Source of the DNA: an uncultured Alphaproteobacteria bacterium
GTDB taxonomy: Bacteria; Pseudomonadota; Alphaproteobacteria; Micavibrionales; Micavibrionaceae
Reading direction: 5' to 3'
Assembly (NCBI GenBank): GCA_937934135.1
Contig: CALHAW010000002.1
Span: 96,261-160,260 of the forward strand
Length of the DNA stretch: 64,000 nt
A program made the translations under genes and the position numbers. This document shows positions 43,340 to 52,511 of this stretch, one piece after another. Below the pieces are notes generated by a model that was not told the DNA's origin, did not search any database, and worked only from the letters and a program-made list of their open reading frames with translations. Every line of letters begins with the position of its first letter. Positions within the stretch are counted from its first letter, which is position 1.

Positions 43340-44857
43340 TTAATTTAAAGAGATTTTTCGGTAACTTAAGGATTCCGCAACATGGTTTTCTAAAATCTCT
43401 TCACAGTCACCATCTAAATCGGCGATGGTACGACAAACGCGGATCAAGCGGTAATAAGTCCGCGCAGAGAATTTCATACGCTCCGCTGCTTTATTTAAAA
43501 GCGCCTTAGCGGGATCAGAGAGCATCATAACCGTTTCCAACTCATCCCCACTGGCATGGGCATTCACGGAAATGGGTTGATCCATATGTTTATAGCGGGC
43601 GGCTTGAATATCACGGGCGCGGGAAATACGCGCCGCAACATTAGCGGAGCTTTCCGCTTTTTCTTTGTTCAAATCCGCAACAGACACAGCAGGAACATCA
43701 ACCTGAATATCAATTCTATCCAATAATGGCCCTGATAATTTTGCCTGATAATCCAAACCACAGCGCGGCGCTTTGGTGCATTCAGAATCAGGATTTCCTA
43801 AATATCCGCATCGGCATGGATTCATCGCCGCAATTAATTGGAAGCGCGCAGGGTAAGTCACATGGTTATTGGCGCGGGCAACCAATGTTTCCCCTGTCTC
43901 TAACGGTTGGCGTAAAGATTCCAATGTCGCACGTGAAAATTCAGGAAGCTCATCCAGAAACAATATTCCCTGATGTGCCAAAGATATCTCCCCCGGTTTT
44001 ACTTTATGTCCACCACCAATTAATGCCGGCAAGGACGCAGAATGATGCGGATCACGGTAAGGCCGCGTCTTCATGAGACCGCCTTCACCCAATGTCCCAG
44101 ACAAAGAATGAATCATTGAAACCTCTAATGCTTCACGCGGCGTGAGGGGCGGTAAAATAGACGGCAAGCAACTGGCCAACATAGATTTACCTGATCCCGG
44201 TGGTCCTACCATCAACATATTATGACCGCCCGCCGCCGCAATTTCCAACGCCCGTTTCGCCGTTTCTTGGCCTTTCACATCTGCCAAATCGGCACGGCGC
44301 ATTACAACATCGTCAATGATCTTGCCTTCGGGACGCCCCAACATTTGCGTACCTTTAATATGATTGATCAACTGTAATAAATTTTTGGGCGCAATAATGG
44401 GAAGGTCTTCGCCTGCCCATGCAGCTTCACCGCCGCACGCATCAGGACAAATTAAACTATAATCATGCTTTGCCGCATGGATAGCAGCGGGAAGAACCCC
44501 CGCCACGGCGCGTATTCCTGCATCTAATGCCAGCTCACCCAGCACGACATATTGCGTCATTTCATCTTTAGGAAGCACATCCATCGCCGCCAATAAACCC
44601 AACGCAATGGGAAGATCATAATGGCTGCCCTCTTTATTCACGTCCGCAGGCGCTAAATTCACTGTTAAGCGTTTCGGCGGCAGGGCAATGCCCAAGGCAT
44701 GAAGGGCGGCGCGCACACGTTCCTTACTTTCAGCCACGGCCTTATCAGGCAGGCCCACAATATTAAAGGCAGGCAAACCGCTAGAGATTTGCACCTGAAC
44801 ATCCACAGGGCGCACATCAACCCCTTGAAAAGCAATGGTATTTATTGTCGCAACCAT
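43340..44857 (-). CDS. comM: ComM/YifB-family Mg-chelatase-like AAA+ helicase
   Basis: The 505-residue protein has the Lon-type N-terminal segment (VDVQVQISSGLPAFNIVGLPDKAV), Walker A MVGPPGSGKSML (about 217), Walker B FLDELPEF, and NPCRCGYLG...CTKAPRCGLDYQAKLSGPLLDRID with a cysteine cluster. ComM is a hexameric helicase that extends recombined DNA during natural transformation and other exchange. The track start is a GTG at 44872; I prefer the ATG at 44857 (MVATINTIAFQG), which fits the family N-terminus. Presence of comM alone does not prove competence. Confidence 0.92.
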   Translation of the reverse strand: MVATINTIAFQGVDVRPVDVQVQISSGLPAFNIVGLPDKAVAESKERVRAALHALGIALPPKRLTVNLAPADVNKEGSHYDLPIALGLLAAMDVLPKDEMTQYVVLGELALDAGIRAVAGVLPAAIHAAKHDYSLICPDACGGEAAWAGEDLPIIAPKNLLQLINHIKGTQMLGRPEGKIIDDVVMRRADLADVKGQETAKRALEIAAAGGHNMLMVGPPGSGKSMLASCLPSILPPLTPREALEVSMIHSLSGTLGEGGLMKTRPYRDPHHSASLPALIGGGHKVKPGEISLAHQGILFLDELPEFSRATLESLRQPLETGETLVARANNHVTYPARFQLIAAMNPCRCGYLGNPDSECTKAPRCGLDYQAKLSGPLLDRIDIQVDVPAVSVADLNKEKAESSANVAARISRARDIQAARYKHMDQPISVNAHASGDELETVMMLSDPAKALLNKAAERMKFSARTYYRLIRVCRTIADLDGDCEEILENHVAESLSYRKISLN

Positions 44858-44987
44858 AAGGTTGTATGGCACATATCAGATAAAAAATGAAGAATTAAGG
44901 TTTTCTTTACTCTTCCTTAATCGCTTCTTCACTTTTTGACGCCATACTCATGAATGAACCACCAAAAAAGAGAAATGGCTGGTTCAT

Positions 44988-45025
44988 ATAGGGATTTAAA
45001 ATAGGGACTCTAAAAATAGGGAATA
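44988..45025 (+). promoter_or_regulatory. Three ATAGGGA direct repeats before the 45032 gene
   Basis: ATAGGGA occurs at 44988, 45001 and 45016, followed by a fourth degenerate copy ATAGGCA at 45023. The third copy also supplies the probable ribosome site of the next gene. An imperfect inverted repeat (TGAACCA/TGGTTCA) lies just upstream. Binding of a regulator is possible but unproven. Confidence 0.3.
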
Positions 45026-45031
45026 GGCACA

Positions 45032-45688
45032 ATGTTTGAGCAATTAAACGAAAAACACATCAATACTATGGAACAACAGCTTATCGTGCCACTGGCCGTA
45101 AGTGATATTTTGGAACACAACCTCGCGGTTGAACCAGATATGCAATATAGCCTACATATGGCATTGAGCGAGATTGATCCAGACTCCGCCCTTTTGGCGA
45201 TTGCCCTTTGTGCGCGCGATCTCGCAGATAAATTTTACTTAGAAGTACCGATTGCTGCTGCTCTTAAAAAAGAAGCGCAATATATAATTGATACTTATGG
45301 ACCAAATTGGATTCATCATCATAAAAATGAACCGATACAAGCCGAAGGCTATGCCCGTCTGTTAAATGATGTACCAGAAGATCTGGAAGCATTGGCAGAT
45401 ATCATGGATGCGCTTTGTGGTGATATTGCAGAAGAAGGCCTATCTAATAATTATAACGCGGCGGTTGCTATCGCACAGCTTTTATCTATTCAGGCACGCG
45501 CCCACATGGAAATTGCAGATTATCTTCTTCTAGAAATCCAAAACGAACATAAAGTGGAATCAGGCGATGGCGCATTGGTTGATACAGAAAATAAAGTCAG
45601 CGCCATGATGGACATCACACCTTCAACAGCCGATAACCAAGCAATCGACAATAATATAATTTTATTTCCCATCGACCGCGTAAATTAA
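45032..45688 (+). CDS. Hypothetical acidic helical protein
   Basis: The 218-residue protein is not recognised. It is acidic and rich in Ala, Leu and Asp/Glu, predicted almost wholly helical up to residue 175, with no signal peptide or membrane segment. The last 40 residues are polar and end in the hydrophobic patch IILFPIDRVN, which could be a docking tail. AGGGA lies upstream of the ATG. It is divergent from comM and convergent with the HIT gene. Confidence 0.75.
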   Translation: MFEQLNEKHINTMEQQLIVPLAVSDILEHNLAVEPDMQYSLHMALSEIDPDSALLAIALCARDLADKFYLEVPIAAALKKEAQYIIDTYGPNWIHHHKNEPIQAEGYARLLNDVPEDLEALADIMDALCGDIAEEGLSNNYNAAVAIAQLLSIQARAHMEIADYLLLEIQNEHKVESGDGALVDTENKVSAMMDITPSTADNQAIDNNIILFPIDRVN

Positions 45689-45713
45689 AACGCTTTAAAG
45701 CCTTCGACTTTAT

Positions 45714-46079
45714 CTAAGGAATCATCGCGCCAATCGGCGCGCCGCCTACAATATGCAGGTGATAATGTGGCACTTCTTGGCCGCCATGCCCTCCCGCGTT
45801 CGAAATCGCACGAAAACCCGCCGTCAAATCATGATCTTTAACAATCTGTGCCACGGCGCGGTGAAAAGCCGTGATTTCATCACCACTGGCATTGGCACTA
45901 AAATCTGCTAAATCTACATAAGCACCTTTTGGAATCACTAAAATATGGATAGGCGCTTGGGGCGCTATATCATAAAAGGCCAGCACATGTTCATCTTCAA
46001 AGATTTTACCACAGGGAATCTCCCCGCGAATAATTTTTGCAAAAATATTGTCATTGTCGTATTTTTTAATTTCAGTCAT
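45714..46079 (-). CDS. HIT-family (HinT-like) nucleotide hydrolase
   Basis: The 121-residue protein carries the histidine-triad VPHYHLHIVGG near residue 103 and the N-terminal DNIFAKIIRGEIPCGKIFED typical of HinT. HinT proteins cleave AMP-amino acid or AMP-lysine adducts. The ATG overlaps the stop of the upstream EamA gene (ATGA). Confidence 0.93.
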   Translation of the reverse strand: MTEIKKYDNDNIFAKIIRGEIPCGKIFEDEHVLAFYDIAPQAPIHILVIPKGAYVDLADFSANASGDEITAFHRAVAQIVKDHDLTAGFRAISNAGGHGGQEVPHYHLHIVGGAPIGAMIP

Positions 46080-46981
46080 GCAATCTTCCTTTTTTCTTTT
46101 TCATTAGGTGCCATTACAAAATAAAGACTTGTAATGACAATGACGATACCCCAGAAAATTTGTTCTCCTGTCATGACCTCTCCTAAAAAGAAAATGCCAA
46201 TAATAGAAAATAAAACAGGTTTTGTTGTATTAAGCGCTTCGACTATACTAAGTGGTATTGTTCTCAAACCGTAAAAAAGAAGAACACCCGCTCCTACACT
46301 TCCAAAAAAACATGTCACAATCATTAAAAATAATTGGGTATTGCTCGGCATATTCAACATGTCTGAAGGGATCATATTAAAGCTATAAAGAAGAACAAAA
46401 GCGGATATGAAGGCAACCATCATAATAAAATAACGCCAAAGCACCATATTCTCTACCTTCAATCCAGAAAGCGCTAATTTCTTTTTCCCGATACTTTCGG
46501 CTGAAAAGGCGATGCACGATAATAACGCCAAGGCAATTCCCAACTGATTATTCTCTAAACTGCTATATGAATAAAAACAAAGCGCAATGAAGGCTAAGCC
46601 AAATGCAATGATTTTATTAACCGGATAGCGATCATCCATAAAAAAATAAGCATATACCGCCACAAATAAGCGTATAAACACCATAATAAAAGATACAGAT
46701 GATAACCCGATAAGAAAAATACTAACAAACCAGAGCGCGTTGCCTATTAATGCGCCACCAATATAAGACAAAAAAGGAAATTTACATGATAAGGCTAAAT
46801 GCCAATCAATCTTTTCAACTTTTTTATTAAAATTTATAAATTTCCCATAGCAAAAAATCGTTAAAGTTGAAATAAAGTAAGATATTGGCAGATAAATATA
46901 AGGCCCAATATCTTTTATAAGATAGGCAATGAGCGAATTTTCAATGACATGTGCAAAATAGGCAAGAACAACAAATAACAT
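46076..46981 (-). CDS. DMT superfamily (EamA-like) transporter
   Basis: The 301-residue protein has about ten hydrophobic helices in two EamA-type halves (the second with LNTTKPVLFSIIGIFFLGEVMT, the usual repeat end). Known relatives export amino acids or other small metabolites. The substrate is unknown. It is coupled by a 4-bp overlap to the HIT gene and diverges from hisA across 73 bp. Codon use is visibly more AT-rich than in the histidine genes. Confidence 0.85.
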   Translation of the reverse strand: MLFVVLAYFAHVIENSLIAYLIKDIGPYIYLPISYFISTLTIFCYGKFINFNKKVEKIDWHLALSCKFPFLSYIGGALIGNALWFVSIFLIGLSSVSFIMVFIRLFVAVYAYFFMDDRYPVNKIIAFGLAFIALCFYSYSSLENNQLGIALALLSCIAFSAESIGKKKLALSGLKVENMVLWRYFIMMVAFISAFVLLYSFNMIPSDMLNMPSNTQLFLMIVTCFFGSVGAGVLLFYGLRTIPLSIVEALNTTKPVLFSIIGIFFLGEVMTGEQIFWGIVIVITSLYFVMAPNEKEKRKIA

Positions 46982-47054
46982 GATGTAAATATAGCATTTT
47001 TTAAATTCACTCGCTAAAGTCTTTTGAAAATAAAAATATCGATAAGGCCATAAA

Positions 47055-47774
47055 ATGATTATCTACCCCGCAATTGACTTAAAAGACGGTAAATGCGTGC
47101 GCCTTTATAAGGGCGATATGAATGATGAAACTATCTATAATGAAAATCCTGGCGCGCAAGCAATGGAATTTGCCCGCGACGGATTTTCTTGGTTGCATAT
47201 CGTGGACCTGAATGGCGCTGTTGAAGGCAAGCCCGTCAATAAAGACGCCGTTCAAAATATTTTAGAGACTGTTGATTTACCTGTTCAATTAGGCGGCGGT
47301 ATTCGTACGCTCCAACAAATAGAAACATGGTTAAATGCGGGAATAAGCCGCGTTATCCTTGGCACGATTGCAGTAAAAAACCCTGACCTCATGCGTGAAG
47401 CCTGCGCACTTTTTCCGGGACAAATTATTTTGGGGCTGGATGCGTATGGCGATGATGTGGCAACCGAAGGATGGGTTGAAAAATCTGGTCGTCCAATGCT
47501 TGATCTTGTCCGTGAATATGAAGAATGCGGCCTTGAGGCCATTATTTATACTGATATTAATAAAGATGGGACGGGCGAAGGCTTAAATATGGTGAACACC
47601 ATCAAATTGGCACAGGCCATTACTATTCCCGTTATTGCATCAGGTGGCGTTGGTTCACTCAAAGACGTAGAAGCCGTACGTGACGCCCAAAAACAAGGGG
47701 TGAGCGGTATGATTATCGGTAAGGCGCTTTATGATGGACGCATTGACCCAGCGGAGGCCTTAAAAATTGCTTAA
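47055..47774 (+). CDS. hisA: Phosphoribosylformimino-5-aminoimidazole carboxamide ribotide isomerase
   Basis: The 239-residue beta/alpha barrel isomerises ProFAR in histidine synthesis. The N-terminal [20 protein letters not shown] carries the first catalytic Asp (residue 8), and the second half has the matching [16 protein letters not shown] and [12 protein letters not shown]. It begins hisA-hisF-hisE, and the hisF start lies inside its last codons. Confidence 0.96.
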   Translation: MIIYPAIDLKDGKCVRLYKGDMNDETIYNENPGAQAMEFARDGFSWLHIVDLNGAVEGKPVNKDAVQNILETVDLPVQLGGGIRTLQQIETWLNAGISRVILGTIAVKNPDLMREACALFPGQIILGLDAYGDDVATEGWVEKSGRPMLDLVREYEECGLEAIIYTDINKDGTGEGLNMVNTIKLAQAITIPVIASGGVGSLKDVEAVRDAQKQGVSGMIIGKALYDGRIDPAEALKIA

Positions 47775-48531
47775 AGCTCGCATAATTCCCTGCCTTGATG
47801 TCAATGAAGGGCGCGTTGTAAAGGGCGTGAACTTCCTTGACCTTATTGATGCCGGCGACCCTGTAGAACAAGCAAAAATCTATAATGACCAAGGGGCAGA
47901 TGAGTTGTGCTTTTTAGACATCACCGCAACATCGGATAATCGCAATACAATTTTAGATGTCGTGCGTAAAACCGCCGACAGCATTTTTATGCCGCTTACC
48001 GTTGGTGGCGGCGTACGTGAATTACAAGATATCCGTAACCTCCTTGAGGCAGGAACAGACAAAGTCGCCATTAACTCTGCGGCGATTCACAATCCTGAAT
48101 TTGTCCGTGAGGCATCCAATAAATGCGGCAATCAATGTATTGTCGTAGCGATTGATGCAAAAAAAACCGCAACCAATAAATGGGAAATTTTTACCCATGG
48201 CGGGCGAAAACCCACTGGAATAAATGCAGTAAAATGGGCGCAACAAATGACTGAATATGGCGCGGGGGAAATCCTTCTAACCTCTATGGATCAAGACGGC
48301 ACAAAATCTGGCTTTGATTTAGATCTAACAATGGCCATCACTTCATCCATTTCCATTCCCGTTATCGCATCGGGCGGCGTCGGGACGGTACAACATATGA
48401 TTGATGGCATTCAAATTGGGGGGGCGTCCGCTGTATTGGCTGCTTCCATTTTTCATTTTGGTGAATTTACTATTGCCGAAGTCAAAAACGAAATGGCACA
48501 AAATAACATCCCCATAAGACAGGTGGTATAA
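47767..48531 (+). CDS. hisF: Imidazole glycerol phosphate synthase cyclase subunit (TTG start)
   Basis: The 254-residue barrel uses ammonia from HisH to close the imidazole ring. [18 protein letters not shown] contains catalytic Asp11, and [16 protein letters not shown] the second-half phosphate site. The start is a TTG (TTGCTTAAAGCTCGC) that overlaps the 3' end of hisA by 8 bp; no ATG is close enough. The stop overlaps the hisE ATG by one base. Confidence 0.95.
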   Translation: MLKARIIPCLDVNEGRVVKGVNFLDLIDAGDPVEQAKIYNDQGADELCFLDITATSDNRNTILDVVRKTADSIFMPLTVGGGVRELQDIRNLLEAGTDKVAINSAAIHNPEFVREASNKCGNQCIVVAIDAKKTATNKWEIFTHGGRKPTGINAVKWAQQMTEYGAGEILLTSMDQDGTKSGFDLDLTMAITSSISIPVIASGGVGTVQHMIDGIQIGGASAVLAASIFHFGEFTIAEVKNEMAQNNIPIRQVV

Positions 48532-48845
48532 TGAAAAAACATATTACAGAAGAATTATTCGATATTATAAAAACCCGCAAAAACGCAAATCCTGATAGCT
48601 CTTATGTTGCTTCTTTGTTTGATAAAGGCACCGCAAAAATAGCCCAAAAGGTTGGGGAAGAAGCCGTTGAAACGGTCATCGAAGCCCTGCAAGGAAGTAA
48701 AGAAACACTAACATCCGAAAGCGCAGATTTACTTTTTCATCTTATGGTTTTATGGGCAGATCAAGGGGTCAAACCTGATGACATCTACAAGGAATTACAA
48801 TCCCGCCTCGGCACCAGCGGCCATGACGAAAAGGCTAGCCGTTAG
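48531..48845 (+). CDS. hisE: Phosphoribosyl-ATP pyrophosphatase
   Basis: The 104-residue helical enzyme hydrolyses phosphoribosyl-ATP, the second histidine step. The metal-binding signature KVGEEAVETVIEAL and the ESADLLFHLMVLW segment are present. It is not fused to HisI, as usual in alphaproteobacteria. Its ATG overlaps the hisF stop (TAATG). Confidence 0.94.
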   Translation: MKKHITEELFDIIKTRKNANPDSSYVASLFDKGTAKIAQKVGEEAVETVIEALQGSKETLTSESADLLFHLMVLWADQGVKPDDIYKELQSRLGTSGHDEKASR

Positions 48846-48883
48846 ACGTATACTGAATTAAAAAAACAACAAACGCTCATAAA

Positions 48884-48898
48884 TAACCATACTGGTTA
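48884..48898. repeat. Short inverted repeat TAACCA-TAC-TGGTTA
   Basis: This is a perfect 6-bp palindrome with a 3-nt centre, 38 bp after the hisE stop. It has no T-tract, so a terminator is unlikely; an operator or a chance palindrome are both possible. Confidence 0.3.
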
Positions 48899-48933
48899 AA
48901 ATCGGGAACTTTTGAAATAAATGATTTAAAAAA

Positions 48934-49128
48934 TTAAGGGCCGTTTTGTCCAGACTTAGGTCCGCCAAGTTTTCGATGCAGTCTTCTTTTATGGGCAACA
49001 AATAAACTCTCACCTACACCTAAATTTATAGGATCGTGTGAATTTCGAGTTACTTTATTTTGCGCACGCTCAGGGCTTTTATATGCAGCAGATAGCACGC
49101 TTTTTTCAACATCAAGTTTATCGGACAT
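48934..49128 (-). CDS. Possible small basic protein
   Basis: This 64-residue ORF is the only sizeable one in a 426-bp gap between hisE and the GNAT gene. The product is basic (many Lys/Arg, e.g. HKRRLHRKLGG) and has no signal or membrane segment. There is no clear Shine-Dalgarno (the upstream bases are nearly all A and T). It could be a real small protein or chance; no family is recognised. Confidence 0.35.
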   Translation of the reverse strand: MSDKLDVEKSVLSAAYKSPERAQNKVTRNSHDPINLGVGESLFVAHKRRLHRKLGGPKSGQNGP

Positions 49129-49271
49129 ATTGTTAACTTTTTTTTAATTTATAATATTGTAGACCAAGCTAAATAATATGTCAATTAAAATTAACTACCG
49201 CCCTATCTCGCCTAGCTTTTCTTCAGTTACATGAGTGACGTCTAACACATGAGAAAATAAAAGTGGAAAAA

Positions 49272-49835
49272 TTACTCAAAATAAGACTGACTAATGACCT
49301 TATAATAATGAAGAGACTCAATAGTCTCCCCTTTCACACGGACAGAATAAGGATGCTTGCCAAATTGTTGGTACCCCATCGCTTCATAGAGTGAAATAGC
49401 GCTTTCCATACCTTCACGCACATCCAAATTAATAACTGCATAGCCATCGCGGCTTATCTTACGTTCTACTTCTTCAAGCAATTTTTTGGCTAAACCATAT
49501 CCCCGCGCCCATGGCGCAATGAAATTGGTCGTCAGAACAACAATATGCCCCTGCGCTTCGTTATTTTTAAGGGGCAATATTACCTGTGTTGTGCCACATA
49601 TAACACCATCCATACGCGCTACAAACAATTCACGCATCGGCGCTGTTACAACACCGCGCCAATAACTTTCTAAAATCTCACGCGACGGCAAATCAACCCA
49701 ACCAAATCCACCTCCTGCTTCGATAGCCGCATCCGTGGCGTCGCATAAATCATTTAGATCATTCGGTGAAAGTTGCTCTTCAACAAATTCAACACTTAAA
49801 ATCGCTTCTGTCTTTTTTTGTGGTGTTTCTGTCAT
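49272..49835 (-). CDS. GNAT-family N-acetyltransferase
   Basis: The 187-residue protein has the acetyl-CoA loop ARGYGLAKKLLEEVE and the C-terminal SAISLYEAMGYQQFGKHPYSVRV typical of GNAT enzymes, preceded by the FVARMDGVICGTTQVIL strand. The substrate cannot be deduced. It lies 23 bp downstream of hisH on the same strand and may be co-transcribed with it. Confidence 0.88.
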   Translation of the reverse strand: MTETPQKKTEAILSVEFVEEQLSPNDLNDLCDATDAAIEAGGGFGWVDLPSREILESYWRGVVTAPMRELFVARMDGVICGTTQVILPLKNNEAQGHIVVLTTNFIAPWARGYGLAKKLLEEVERKISRDGYAVINLDVREGMESAISLYEAMGYQQFGKHPYSVRVKGETIESLHYYKVISQSYFE

Positions 49836-49858
49836 AAGTTCTTCCTCTTCATAAATCT

Positions 49859-50524
49859 TTACGCAAATTGCTTAGGCGTCCAACGTAAAAAATCATATAA
49901 AAATTGTAAGCCTGCTTCCTGACTTTTTTCAGGATGACATTGAATACCTACTATATTATCACGCGCAATAATAGAAGGGATCGATATATCCCCATATTGC
50001 GCATACCCTAGCACGATATTCTCCTCTTTTGATTCAACCATAAAAGAATGAACAAAATAGAAATGTGGGGAAGATTCTTGGTTTTTAGTCATAAAATGTG
50101 ATGTATCACACGTCACCACATTCCATCCCATATGCGGGATTTTTAAGGCTTTATCGCTTAGCGCAAGAGGGATAACGCGCCCCTTCAACCAGCTTAACCC
50201 ATCATATACACCATGCTCTAATCCCTGCTCCATCAAAAGCTGCATCCCAACGCAAATGCCCAGGAAGGGCTTTTTATTTATTAAAACTTGATGTTCTAGC
50301 GCTTCAATCATGCCAGACACGCCTTTCAGACCTGCCATACAATCAGCAAACGCGCCCTGCCCTGGCAATACAATATGGCTCGCCCCTTCAAGCGCCGCGC
50401 TATTCGAAGTAATAAAGACCTCAAAATCCAAATTATGCTCCGCAATGATTTTTTCAAATGCCTTTTCAACGGAGCGTAAATTGCCCGACCCATAATCAAT
50501 AATTGTGATTTGCTTCTTTTCCAT
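49859..50524 (-). CDS. hisH: Imidazole glycerol phosphate synthase glutaminase subunit
   Basis: The class I glutamine amidotransferase has nucleophile motif PFLGICVGMQLLMEQG (Cys in GICVG) and the His/Glu of IQCHPEKSQEAG. It supplies ammonia to HisF. I start at the ATG at 50524 (MEKKQITIIDYGSGN), which fits the family; the track start at 50542 is a TTG six codons earlier. The gene is divergent from hisD with 36 bp between the two ATGs and is separated from hisAF by about 2.7 kb on the opposite strand. Confidence 0.94.
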   Translation of the reverse strand: MEKKQITIIDYGSGNLRSVEKAFEKIIAEHNLDFEVFITSNSAALEGASHIVLPGQGAFADCMAGLKGVSGMIEALEHQVLINKKPFLGICVGMQLLMEQGLEHGVYDGLSWLKGRVIPLALSDKALKIPHMGWNVVTCDTSHFMTKNQESSPHFYFVHSFMVESKEENIVLGYAQYGDISIPSIIARDNIVGIQCHPEKSQEAGLQFLYDFLRWTPKQFA

Positions 50525-50560
50525 GGTGACAGACTTACCCAAAAGCGCTATTCAGATCAA

Positions 50561-51868
50561 ATGAATATCGGATTTTATCGTTGGAATAAAACAGAGGATG
50601 CGACCAAAGCACGTATTTTGCGCCGCTCTGAATCTAATATTGGATCCGTTATGGACGCTGTGCGCCCAATTATAGAGCGTGTAAAAAATGAGGGCGATGA
50701 CGCCTTAATCGATTATGCCAAAAAATTTGATGGGGCAACCTTAAAGACCCTTAAAGTCACTGAAGAAGAATTTGAAGAGGCGCGGCGTACCCTTTCCCCT
50801 GATGTCAAAGCCGCAATAGATCACTGCGCGGGCAATGTGCGTATCTTCCACAAAGAACAAATGAACCGTGTAGAAGCAGAACGCCAATGGATGGTTGAGG
50901 TTGAGCCAGGTGTCTTTGCAGGTGAAAAAATCACCCCAATCTCTTCCGTTGGCCTATACATTCCGGGTGGTAAAAATTTATTTCCTTCCGTGATGTATAT
51001 GCTGTGCATTCCTGCAATGCTGGCGCAAGTGCCAACCATTGCAATCACCACCCCCTGCAATAGTAACGGTAAAGTTGGCGATGCGTTGCTATATGCCGCA
51101 GAAATTTGCGGTGTAAAAAATATCTATAAAATTGGCGGCGCGCAGGCGATTGCCGCCCTTGCTTACGGAACACAAACCGTCCCCGCCGTGAAAAAAGTCC
51201 TTGGCCCTGGTTCTCCCTATGTTGCCGCGGCAAAACAAATATTAGGGGGAATCATTGACCCCGGCATGCCTGCTGGCCCTTCTGAATCTATTATCTTATG
51301 TGATGAAAGTGCCAATGCGCATAATACCGTTTTGGATATATTAAACGAAGCAGAACACGGACCAGATTCCGCTGCGCTTCTTGTGACATCAAGCGAAAAT
51401 CTTGCCAATGAAGTATATGCCTTATTGCCTGATGCCATTAACGCCCTGCCTGAACCGCAACGCGATTGGGTTATAACAAACATGGCAACCTATAGCGGCA
51501 TTGTGCTAACTGATACAATGGAGGAGGCCATCAATTTTTGTAATCAATACGCCGTAGAGCATTTATTATTAAAAGTTAAAAACTCCGATAACATCATCGC
51601 CAAACTTGATAATGCGGGTGAAATTATCATCGGCGAAACCAGCACTATTTCCATCGCAAATTTTGGGATCGGTGGTAATAATGTCTTACCTACAGGCGGC
51701 CGCGCCGCAACCTATAGCTGTACGTCTGTTTGGGATTTCTTAAAACGTGTTTCTTTAGTGAAAACAACCAAAGAAGGTTTTGAAGGGTTACAAGATTCTG
51801 TCACCACATTAAGTGATTATGAAGGCTTTCCCGCACACGGCGATTCAATCCGCAAACGCACGCTATAA
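50561..51868 (+). CDS. hisD: Histidinol dehydrogenase
   Basis: The 435-residue zinc enzyme performs the last two steps of histidine synthesis. VSSVGLYIPGGKNLFPSVMYM-type segments, KIGGAQAIAALAYGT, GPGSPYVAAAK and GPSESIILCDE are family signatures, and the C-terminal HGDSIRKR is typical. The track start adds 17 residues; the ATG at 50561 (MNIGFYRWN) gives the normal length. Confidence 0.95.
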   Translation: MNIGFYRWNKTEDATKARILRRSESNIGSVMDAVRPIIERVKNEGDDALIDYAKKFDGATLKTLKVTEEEFEEARRTLSPDVKAAIDHCAGNVRIFHKEQMNRVEAERQWMVEVEPGVFAGEKITPISSVGLYIPGGKNLFPSVMYMLCIPAMLAQVPTIAITTPCNSNGKVGDALLYAAEICGVKNIYKIGGAQAIAALAYGTQTVPAVKKVLGPGSPYVAAAKQILGGIIDPGMPAGPSESIILCDESANAHNTVLDILNEAEHGPDSAALLVTSSENLANEVYALLPDAINALPEPQRDWVITNMATYSGIVLTDTMEEAINFCNQYAVEHLLLKVKNSDNIIAKLDNAGEIIIGETSTISIANFGIGGNNVLPTGGRAATYSCTSVWDFLKRVSLVKTTKEGFEGLQDSVTTLSDYEGFPAHGDSIRKRTL

Positions 51869-51891
51869 AAACGCGCTAGACTAAAACACAT

Positions 51892-51918
51892 AAAAAAACC
51901 GCCCATAAAAAGGCGGTT
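51892..51918 (-). terminator. Terminator between hisD and the YegP-like gene
   Basis: AACCGCC and GGCGGTT form a perfect 7-bp stem with an 8-nt loop. On the minus strand it is followed by a run of T, so it mainly ends the YegP-like transcript; it may also stop hisD transcription from the other side, although the tract there is poor. Confidence 0.7.
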
Positions 51919-51947
51919 CTCATAAATTTATTATAAACAAGCATGCT

Positions 51948-52139
51948 TTACGCTGCAGCTGTTTGATCATCAATTTCTGCTGCTGGGGCATTATTTTTTA
52001 CTGAGTTAATGCCGTTTTCTGCCGCATCTTTTGAATTATACATCTCAGATTGGGCGATGATTTGGCCGTTTTTGGCCGTCAGTACAAAGTAAAATTTATC
52101 GTTTTTCGCTTTTTTAAGCTGAAAAGAAGGGTGTGCCAT
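51948..52139 (-). CDS. YegP-like DUF1508 protein
   Basis: The 63-residue protein consists of one DUF1508 repeat: FYFVLTAKNGQIIAQSEMY then SKDAAENGINSVKNNAP. The family is widespread in proteobacteria, often as two tandem copies; this one has a single copy and an Ala-rich tail. Function unknown. GGAGAAAG lies before the ATG. Confidence 0.88.
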   Translation of the reverse strand: MAHPSFQLKKAKNDKFYFVLTAKNGQIIAQSEMYNSKDAAENGINSVKNNAPAAEIDDQTAAA

Positions 52140-52186
52140 GCGCTTTCTCCATTTTTTTGCAATTTAATTATGGTAAGTGTTATTCT

Positions 52187-52217
52187 ATTATAGTAAGATA
52201 GCACTCACCTGACGCAA
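52187..52217 (-). promoter_or_regulatory. Candidate promoter of the YegP-like gene
   Basis: On the minus strand a perfect -10 TATAAT (52192-52187) is preceded by TTGCGT at a 19-nt spacing. The -10 box is convincing; the spacing is longer than ideal. Confidence 0.35.
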
Positions 52218-52340
52218 TAATTTTTGTCAGAATGAGAATACAGAGTCAATGGTGATCAAAATTTTATAAAAAAGCACCTCATTGCCTTTTATAACAACCC
52301 ACTGTTTAATAATGATTGGGTTTTAACGAAAGGAAGAACG

Positions 52341-52469
52341 ATGAAACATAGATTTTTGCTTTTAGGTACTTTGGTTATAATGGCAGGGCTAACGGGATGT
52401 TCGAATACATTTAATGGAATCGGGCAAGATTTAAAAAATACAGGCGGCTGGATAGAAGAAACTTTCTAA
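52341..52469 (+). CDS. Entericidin-like small lipoprotein
   Basis: This ORF is too short for the ORF track. AAAGGAAG lies 8 nt before the ATG and the product is 42 residues: a signal segment (MKHRFLLLGTLVIMAGLTG) ending in a lipobox LTGC with Cys20, then SNTFNGIGQDLKNTGGWIEE. That is the entericidin A/B pattern (N-T-x2-G-x-G-x-D-x5-G). Entericidins are small membrane lipoproteins described as antidote/toxin peptides of cell lysis in E. coli; the role here is unknown. A hairpin-capable AACCCA/TGGGTT pair lies just upstream. Confidence 0.8.
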   Translation: MKHRFLLLGTLVIMAGLTGCSNTFNGIGQDLKNTGGWIEETF

Positions 52470-52511
52470 ACGCTTTAAAAGATTAAAAAACACAAAACAA
52501 GGAAAAGAATT

